Assembly (NCBI RefSeq): GCF_014132355.1
Contig: NZ_BLZO01000093.1
Location: 90,881-154,880 of the forward strand
DNA from: Okeania sp. KiyG1
GTDB lineage: Bacteria > Cyanobacteriota > Cyanobacteriia > Cyanobacteriales > Microcoleaceae
DNA: 64,000 nucleotides
Reading direction: 5' to 3'
The position numbers and the translations under genes were made by a program. Numbering within the stretch: the stretch's first letter is position 1; the number at the start of each line of letters is the position of its first letter. Below the pieces are notes generated by a model, which saw only the letters and a list, made by a program, of their open reading frames with translations, was not told the origin of the DNA and searched no databases. Positions 57,140-64,000 of the stretch are shown in pieces.

Positions 57140-58326
57140 ACAAATTCTCCTTCCAAATAACTTTGACTACAGATATGACTACAGATATATAGAACAGTCA
57201 ATCAGCTATAGCTTATGGTCCTAATCAGGACAACACTGTCAGGAAGCTCTATTGATTACAGCTTCATAATACAGTGTAATTACTTAATTAATTAATTACA
57301 ACTTAGTTACAAGTTAACTATAACTCTAACCATAGCAACAAAGTCATCAGCTAATTCAACTAAAATTACTATCTTCACGAAAACTTAATATATTTAATTT
57401 GTTTAAATATATTAGTTTTTTATGTTTATAATGTGTTATATCGAACAATATAATTTTGATTATTGTACTGATAGATTTTTTGTTCAAGGAAAGTTAAATG
57501 ATGATTTAGGATAGGTAAGACGGGAAGATAGACCCCTACTCACTGAGCTGAAAGTTTATTTTAACCTAAGCAACATAGAGAATATAAGCATTTTAGCTGA
57601 CTTAATATTTGCTTGTTCTAAATGTCAAATCAACATAATTATTCATACACAAGACTCTCCATAACTTTAGATTTAATACCTGAATTGTTTAATTCACAAC
57701 ATTATTTATTAGCAAAATAATATTGATTTTTATTACTTATCTATATAAGTAAAAACCCTGAAATAACACAAATACGTTTATTTAATAAATTTTACTTATA
57801 GTATTTTTACATAGAATGAAGTGCTTGTCTTCATAGAACCTTTACAAATCTTGCTATTACTCTATAGCAGGGAACGGGAATGTGGGGAGATGGGGAGATG
57901 GGGAGATGGGGAGATGGGGAGATGGGGAGGTGGGGAGATGGGGAGGTGGGGAGTTTGGGAAGTTTGGGAAGTGTGGGGAGTTTGGGGAGTTTGGGGAGTT
58001 TGGGGAGATGGGGACCCACCCCTCCCCTCCCAGGAGGGGAATATCAAGAAAGATTTGGCAATGGCGCATCGGTTGAAACATTTTTGTATACCGAATTCAG
58101 CGGATTTGATATTATTCAGTATTTTTAAAGATAAGAGTCTATATTGTAGGGGCGAATGGCCATTTGCTAACGCAGAGCTGCCGCTCTACATATCACGGAG
58201 CGTTAACGGAGTTATGCGGTAGCAAAACGCCAGTAGGTAAAACAGCTTTTTTCCTGACTCTCAATCTTACTCACTCACGAATTTCATACCTGATTTCAGC
58301 AATGCCCCATTTTTTTGTAACTATCT
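57140..58326. other. long spacer with STRR tract and family-2 repeat
   Basis: 57140-57830 is AT-rich upstream DNA of the PEP-CTERM gene, with AATTAATTAATTAC runs near 57282-57300. 57880-58010 holds GGGGAGAT octamers and GTTTGGG(A) units. A family-2 repeat (58013-58042) and a palindromic piece (GCGGAGTTAACGC-like, 58165-58215) follow. All the frames across the G-rich tract on both strands are artefacts of the repeats. Confidence 0.55.
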
Positions 58327-60216
58327 ATGGACTATGAAGAGATTAATTTGCATAAGTTTTTAACTGCACCCACTCCAATCAGATTTTGGTTTTATTTAAG
58401 TCTGGGTTTAGCAGCAATTTGTGGAATTTTAGGAATTATTCCCGCTTTTAGTAGTGAATATGTAGTGCAGGATGATGCTCGCTCCCACGTTTTTTGGATG
58501 GCAAGATTTCTCAATCCCGAACTTTTTCCCAACGATATTATTGCTGACTATTTTCAATCTGTCGCCCCCACCGGATATACCTCCTTTTACCAATTATTTT
58601 CCCTCATCGGTATTCCACCTTTACTATTAAATAAATTTCTGCCAATCATATTAGGATTAATCACAACTGCCTATTGTTTTAGAGTAGAAATAGAAATATT
58701 CCCAGTGCCACTCGCTGGGTTTCTCAGCACATTATTTTTGAATCAAAATCTCTGGCTAAAAGATGACTTAATCTCCGCTACCCCCAGAGCATTTTTATAT
58801 CCTTTATTTTTGGCATTTTTATACTATTTCCTCAGACATTCTCAGTTAGGAATTGCAGTAGCGATCGCTCTGCTCGGATTATTTTATCCCCAAGGAGTTT
58901 TACTCTGTCTTGCTATCTTAGTCTTAGATTTTCTCCACTTCCGAAGTCGCCCAAAATTCATCATTTTAGCTATTGGTTTAACAGCAGGTTTTTTCGTACT
59001 TTTACCCTACGCTTTGAATACCTCCGAATATAGTCCGATTATTACATTAGCTGAAGCTAAAAAATTACCAGAATTTTGGCCAGGAGGTAGAGCTTCCTTC
59101 TTTTCAAATAATAGTTTTGACTTTTGGTTCACAGGCGATCGCTCCGGCATTATTCCCCCAGAATGGTTATCTCAATCTTTCCTACCTCCCCAAGTTTGGG
59201 CAGGATTATTACTCATTTTTTTAAGCTCAAGATATTTTCCCCTAGCCAAAAAAATCACTCATAAAATCATCCTTTTACCAGAATTATTATTAGCATCAAC
59301 CGGAATATTTTTAGCTGCTCACTTTTTACTGTTTCGGTTACATCATCCCAGTCGTTACAGTCAACATAGTCTCAGAATAATCATGGCTTTAGCGGGTGGC
59401 ATAGCCTTTACTTTAATAATTGATTTTGTCTGGCACAAATTTCATCTACTCAACCAGTCGTCCAAAACCAAACCAGTATTCAAGAATTTAGAATTTAGAA
59501 TTAAGAATTTAGAATTACCTCTTCTTATAAATAAGATGATTAGATCAAAAGATTTTTTTTCTTCTCTTGGTCGATTGGATATGGCAAAGTCTCCTCGCCA
59601 TCCCTCGACGGCTTTTTTCTCCATAAATGGAGAGGCTTTAAACCTTAATTATTCGGTAAAAATCAAAACTATATCTATATATATAGTGCTAATTTTCCTC
59701 CTTTTATATCCAGCTTTAACCAACAACTTTCCTGTGACTAATTATGTTGTGGGAAAAGTACCTCAACTTTATGAATATTTAGCCCAACAACCTTCAGATA
59801 TTCGCATTGCTTCTTTAGCATTGGAAGCTAATAATATTCCTACTTTTGCTCAACGTTCAATATTAGTAGGTTCGGAATATGCTTTGCCTTATCATCAGGG
59901 ATATTATCGGGAAATAAAACAACGAGCTAAGGATTTAATCGAAGCACAATATAGTCCCGATTTAAAACAGGTACAAAATTTTATTGAAAAATATGGAATT
60001 GATTTTTGGTTATTAGATTCTCAAGGGTTGACTTTAGAATATGTCACTAAAAATCATCGTCTGAGGCAATTAAATAATACTGCTGCTGCTGTAGTTAAGG
60101 TGCAGATGGAAAATGGTGTGGTTCCCAGTTTGTTAAATGTTCAGAAAAGTTGTCAAGTTCTAGATATTCCAGACTTAGTTTTATTAGAAGCAAAATGTAT
60201 TTTAGGTCTTAAATAA
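58327..60216 (+). CDS. large polytopic membrane protein, GT-C-like, with an in-frame family-1 repeat
   Basis: 629 residues, paralogue of the 46778 gene. SEYVVQDDARSHVFWMARFL, NDIIADYFQSVAPTGYTSFY and SATPRAFLYPLFLAFLYYFL are shared nearly residue for residue. About 60 residues (NLEFRIKNLELPLLINKM to INGEALNLNYSV, nucleotides ~59482-59662) have no counterpart in the paralogue and are the translation of a reverse-oriented family-1 repeat. They lie in a loop before a membrane segment (IYIVLIFLLLYPAL) and keep the frame. The C-terminal part (YEYLAQQPSDIRIASLALEA) again matches. Predicted role in surface glycan assembly. Confidence 0.8.
   Translation: MDYEEINLHKFLTAPTPIRFWFYLSLGLAAICGILGIIPAFSSEYVVQDDARSHVFWMARFLNPELFPNDIIADYFQSVAPTGYTSFYQLFSLIGIPPLLLNKFLPIILGLITTAYCFRVEIEIFPVPLAGFLSTLFLNQNLWLKDDLISATPRAFLYPLFLAFLYYFLRHSQLGIAVAIALLGLFYPQGVLLCLAILVLDFLHFRSRPKFIILAIGLTAGFFVLLPYALNTSEYSPIITLAEAKKLPEFWPGGRASFFSNNSFDFWFTGDRSGIIPPEWLSQSFLPPQVWAGLLLIFLSSRYFPLAKKITHKIILLPELLLASTGIFLAAHFLLFRLHHPSRYSQHSLRIIMALAGGIAFTLIIDFVWHKFHLLNQSSKTKPVFKNLEFRIKNLELPLLINKMIRSKDFFSSLGRLDMAKSPRHPSTAFFSINGEALNLNYSVKIKTISIYIVLIFLLLYPALTNNFPVTNYVVGKVPQLYEYLAQQPSDIRIASLALEANNIPTFAQRSILVGSEYALPYHQGYYREIKQRAKDLIEAQYSPDLKQVQNFIEKYGIDFWLLDSQGLTLEYVTKNHRLRQLNNTAAAVVKVQMENGVVPSLLNVQKSCQVLDIPDLVLLEAKCILGLK
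59482..59662 (-). repeat. family-1 repeat inside a coding sequence
   Basis: GAATTTA heptamers, then ACCTCTTCTTATAAATAAG, an inner part CGATTGGATATGGCAAAG with CGCCATCCCTCGACGG, and GAGGCTTTAAACCTTAATTA followed by TTCGGTAAA. This is the same order as the 29.5-kb copy, reversed. The host frame reads through it without a stop. Confidence 0.8.
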
Positions 60217-62100
60217 GGGAGATTACTAAATTTTTCATTCTGTGAAGCTCAAGGCGTGGCGGAAGGAAATTAGGGTTGCGCGATACCAAAAATTCTGATA
60301 CACTATTGTTATTGGGTGGTGTTCGCCCCTACGCATGACTTTTTATTCAACACAAAAATCATGTTTTGATAGGCGATCGCAATAAAGAGAACTAGAAATA
60401 ATCACATTTCGTCATTTTGTGAAGCACTAAAAAAAGCGGCGTGGGGAAGGAAATTAGGGTTGCGCGGTACCAAAAATTCTGATACACTATTGTTATTGGG
60501 TGGTGTTCGCCCCTACACATGACTTTTTATTCAACGCCAAAATCATGTTTTGATAGGCGATCGCAATAAAGAGAACTAGAAATAATCACATTTCGTCATT
60601 TTGTGAAGCACTAAAAAAGCGGCGTGGGGAAGGAAATTAGGGTTGCGCAGCACCAAAAATTCTGATACACTATTGTTATTGGGTGGCGTTCGCCCCTATG
60701 CATGACTTTTTATTCAACAAAGAAATATCTGTAGATAGAACTAGATGCGATCGCAAATATCAAGTTGCTGAGGACTGATGCTGATGATAAACCGTAAGAC
60801 AGTCCGATTTTTGTCCGACTCTTGAAAGTAGGTAAGTGTTGATACTCGCTCAATTTATTCTTTAATGTGAGGCGCGATTACTATTTTCATTCTCGAAAGC
60901 ACTCCAAGAAAAAAAGCGGCGCGGAAGGGAATTAGGGTTGCGCGACACAAAAAATTCTGATACACTATTGTTATTGGGAGGCGTTCGCCTATACGCATGA
61001 TTTTTTATTCAACAAAAAAATATCTTGTAGATAGAACTAATGCGATCGCAAATATCAAGTTGCTGAAGACTGATACTGATGATGAACCGTAAGACAGTCC
61101 GATTTTTGTGCCATTGCCGCCCTTTTTCAACAAAGCATAGAACCAAAAAGTCTTGATGTTCGGTCAAACTCATCTTCTGAAGCACTACCACGAGAAAAGG
61201 AAATTAGGGTTGCACGGCATCAAAAATTCTGATACACTATTGTTATTGGGAGGAGTTCGCCCCCACGCATGACTTTTTATTCAACAAAGAATTATAGATA
61301 GAACTGGATGCGATCACAAATATCAAGTTGCTTAGAACTTATGCTGACGATCAACCCTAAGACAGTCCGATGTTTGTCCGACTCTTGAAAGTAGGTAAGT
61401 GTTGATGCTCGCTCAATTTATTCTTTAATGTGAGGCGCAATTACTATCTTCCTTCATTCTCGAAAGCACTCCGAGAAAAAAAGCGGCGCGGAAGGAAATT
61501 AGGGTTGCACGATACCAAAAATTCTGATACACTTTAGTTATTGGATGGAGTTCGTCCATATGCATGACTTTTTATTCAACTAAAAATCATGTTTTGATCA
61601 GCGATCGCAATAGAGAGAACTAGAAATAATCACATCTTGTCATTTTGTGAAGCTCAAAAAAAGCGGCATGGCGGAAGGGAATTAGGGTTGCGCGACACCA
61701 AAAATTCTGATACACTATTGTTATTGGGTGGTGTTCGGCCATACGCATGACTTTTTATTCAACAAAGAAAATAGCAGAGCGATCGCAATACTGAGAAATA
61801 ATCACATTTGAGGCATGAAAAACTAGGGATTTGAGATTCTTCCCTGTCAGTCGCAATGACGAAAATGCTTTATACTGGCTAATTCCTAAGATAGTTTCGC
61901 TCCTTAAAATGTCAAATAATTGTAATTGCCTGAACTATTGCATTGTCAAAGTGTTTAACCTATCAAACCTAACTTCTGACTTCCTTCTTCCCTCTTCCTT
62001 CTTCCCTCTTCCTTCTTCCTTCTTCCTTCGTAAATGTGATATAAAGAAATCGGGTTTCAGCAGAAACCTTTGCACTTATATATTGTGAATATTTTATTTT
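60217..62100. repeat. seven-copy non-coding tandem array (family 5)
   Basis: Units begin GGAAATTAGGGTTGC (or GGGAATTAGGGTTGC) near 60264, 60448, 60630, 60926, 61199, 61493 and 61676. Each has a ~100-bp head through GCATGACTTTTTATTCAAC. Two tail types occur: short (~180 bp unit, with GATAGGCGATCGCAATAAAG) and long (~270-295 bp unit, with ATGCGATCGCAAATATCAAG and AAGACAGTCCGAT). HIP1 sites recur in each. 61830-62050 holds a diverged piece of the 21-kb array core (AGTTTCGCTCCTTAAAATGT) and TTCTTCC heptamers. No protein gene is supported. Confidence 0.85.
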
Positions 62101-64000
62101 ATGGTCATCAGTTTCGATCAAGAAACTTGTAGTAATCTCAACATAACTGAATCCCGCGAATGGTTAGTAACAAACGGAATTGGAGGCTACGCTTCTGGTA
62201 CAGTAGCTAACATCCTAACCCGTCGCTATCATGGATTACTCATAGCAGCACTCAAACCCCCATTAGGGCGTACATTATTGCTAACAAAACTAGACGAAAC
62301 TGCCAATTATCAAGGTCTAGACTATCCTCTTTACTGTAACCGTTGGGCTGATGGCGCAGAAAACCCAGAAGGTTATCAACAAACAGAAAGCTTCCACCTA
62401 GAAGGAACAATACCAGTATGGAAATTTACATTTGCAGACGTGGTATTAGAGAAGCGGATCTGGATGGAACAAGGAGAAAACACCACCTATATTCATTATA
62501 ATTTGCGCAATGGTAGTCAACCCTTAAACTTAGAAATTAAAGCATTAATTAACCATCGCGATCATCATCATCATACCAACGCTCAAGATTGGCAAATCAG
62601 TACTGACAAAATTAAAAAGGGAGTCCGTATACAAGCTTTTCCTGAAGCAACACCCTTATATCTGCTGACAGACCCTCATCCAGATGACAAAAATATAGTA
62701 TCCACACCCGCCAATAATTGGTATTACGGATTTAACTTAGCAGTAGAAAAATATCGTGGTCAACAAGAATTAGAAGACCACTTACACGCTGTTACTTTTC
62801 ATGCACAAATTGAAGTAGGAAAATCTCTAACAATAGTTGCCAGCACAAAAGAAAATGCTACTACTAATGGCGAGAGAGAACTAGCTTTTCATCATAATTA
62901 CGAACAACAAATAATCCAAAAATTTGCCACTACTAAAACATCTAACTCAGAAGTCAAAAATCCAGTCGTTAAATTCTGGAAATCATTTACCCAGACAAAA
63001 CCACAACCTACTGCAAAACCAACTCCAGACTGGATAAACCAATTAGTATTAGCAGCTAACCAATTTATTGTCGATCGCAAATCGTCCAAACATCCATACG
63101 GCAAAACTATCCTTGCAGGTTATCATTGGTTTGAAGACTGGGGTCGCGACACAATGATTAGTTTACCAGGTTTAACTATTTGTACAAAACAATTTGATGT
63201 CGCCCGGTCAATTCTGCTCACCTTTGCCGAGTATGTTGACCAAGGAATGTTGCCAAACCGCTTCCCCGACGGTAGTACAACACCAGATTATAATACTGTA
63301 GATGCCACACTTTGGTATTTTGAAGCAGTTCGTGCATACTATGAAGCTACAGGCGATCGCCAACTTTTAGTAGAATTGTTTCCAACTTTAGCAGAAATCA
63401 TTGACTACTATCGCCGAGGTACTCGTTACAATATTCAGTTAGATACTGATGATGGCTTAATTTATGCTGGAGAAGCAGGTTCACAAATTACTTGGATGGA
63501 TGCCAAAGTAGATGATTGGGTAGTGACACCGCGTATTGGTAAACCCATTGAAATTAGTGCGCTTTGGTATAATGCTCTGCAAATCATGGATAAGTTTGCC
63601 CAACAGTTGGGTAAGGATAATCTAGATTATGAAAGGTTGGCAAGGTTGATTAAGGAAAAGGGTTTTGCTCGTTTCTGGAATCAAGAGGAAGGTTATTGTT
63701 ACGATGTACTTGATACACCTAATGGTAATGATGCTGCTTTGCGACCTAATCAAATATTTGCCTTATCATTACCAGCGATCGGGAAATTTAGTTATCCACC
63801 TCTACTAACTCCAGAGCAGGAAAAACAAGTGATGGATATATGCACGCACAAGCTATTGACTCCCTATGGGTTACGCAGTCTAGCTAGTGACGACCCTGAA
63901 TACAAAGGTGTTTATGGAGGCGATATTTATCAACGAGATGGTGCTTATCATCAAGGTACTGTCTGGGGTTGGTTGATTGGTCATTATGCTGTAGCGCATC
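62101..64000 (+). CDS. glycogen-debranching-type enzyme (amylo-alpha-1,6-glucosidase, GH133-like), 3' end outside the window
   Basis: ATG 62101 opens a frame of over 630 codons that runs off the right edge. The N-terminal GDE domain begins ESREWLVTNGIGGYASGTVA and TRRYHGLLIAALKPPLGRTL. The catalytic (alpha/alpha)6 domain has ILAGYHWFEDWGRDTMISLP, GMLPNRFPDG, NTVDATLWYF, ITWMDAKVDDWVVTPRIGKP and YHQGTVWGWLIGHY, all family marks. It removes alpha-1,6 branches from glycogen or a similar glucan in the cytoplasm. No sign of damage within the visible part. Confidence 0.93.
   Translation, partial: MVISFDQETCSNLNITESREWLVTNGIGGYASGTVANILTRRYHGLLIAALKPPLGRTLLLTKLDETANYQGLDYPLYCNRWADGAENPEGYQQTESFHLEGTIPVWKFTFADVVLEKRIWMEQGENTTYIHYNLRNGSQPLNLEIKALINHRDHHHHTNAQDWQISTDKIKKGVRIQAFPEATPLYLLTDPHPDDKNIVSTPANNWYYGFNLAVEKYRGQQELEDHLHAVTFHAQIEVGKSLTIVASTKENATTNGERELAFHHNYEQQIIQKFATTKTSNSEVKNPVVKFWKSFTQTKPQPTAKPTPDWINQLVLAANQFIVDRKSSKHPYGKTILAGYHWFEDWGRDTMISLPGLTICTKQFDVARSILLTFAEYVDQGMLPNRFPDGSTTPDYNTVDATLWYFEAVRAYYEATGDRQLLVELFPTLAEIIDYYRRGTRYNIQLDTDDGLIYAGEAGSQITWMDAKVDDWVVTPRIGKPIEISALWYNALQIMDKFAQQLGKDNLDYERLARLIKEKGFARFWNQEEGYCYDVLDTPNGNDAALRPNQIFALSLPAIGKFSYPPLLTPEQEKQVMDICTHKLLTPYGLRSLASDDPEYKGVYGGDIYQRDGAYHQGTVWGWLIGHYAVAH

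Noticed and set aside
57880-58050. Several overlapping reading frames on both strands across a G-rich tract
   Set aside because: All are translations of GGGGAGAT and GTTTGGG units; no start signal and no non-repeat sequence.

Overview
The window looks like an AT-rich chromosome segment of a filamentous cyanobacterium. Supporting signs are many HIP1 sites (GCGATCGC), heptanucleotide short tandem repeats (STRR), an aspartate kinase with four ACT domains, a PEP-CTERM protein, a kinase-FGE fusion, a xisH/xisI remnant and two TnpB loci. Low coding density, abundant repeats and many broken genes recall the Trichodesmium/Okeania/Lyngbya group, but the genus is a guess.

Layout. 1-7 kb: end of a Calx-beta protein, a small gene split by a mobile repeat, a 1,496-residue multidomain protein (PPC, PA14-like, propeller-type repeats, M23 peptidase, C-terminal RHAYWN domain), and a frameshifted repeat protein. 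7-13 kb: a Tat-exported flavin amine oxidase, a broken paralogue and a C-terminal scrap of a third, with a decayed TnpB between them. 13-17 kb: an FxLYD protein and a 0.9-kb triplication. 17-26 kb: icd, a HEAT-repeat protein, an eight-copy non-coding tandem array, an intact tnpB, and a kinase-FGE fusion directly after it. 26-41 kb: two unknown genes, a candidate structured RNA with a strong terminator, queE, a fused xisH/xisI remnant, a lipid kinase, a DUF819 permease, a metallophosphoesterase, a decaying hydroxylase/sulfotransferase/methyltransferase group, and lysC. 41-60 kb: an LPG-synthase-like flippase, five large polytopic GT-C-like membrane proteins, a HAD phosphatase, an alpha/beta hydrolase with an effector-associated-like N-terminus, a nine-copy array of small ORFs, and a PEP-CTERM protein. 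60-62 kb: a second large non-coding repeat array. 62-64 kb: start of a glycogen-debranching-type enzyme.

How the parts relate. The 41-60 kb stretch reads as a cell-surface or glycan region. The most striking object is the array at 52.5-53.9 kb: nine copies at an exact 164-bp period, each with its own GGAGG and a 34- or 46-residue ORF, with a conserved N-terminal part and a variable or truncated tail. At least four families of short interspersed repeats, plus STRR, invade genes, supply stop codons and in places are translated in frame. Several frameshifts lie in homopolymers, so some broken genes could be assembly errors; two others carry in-frame TAA codons, which are not.
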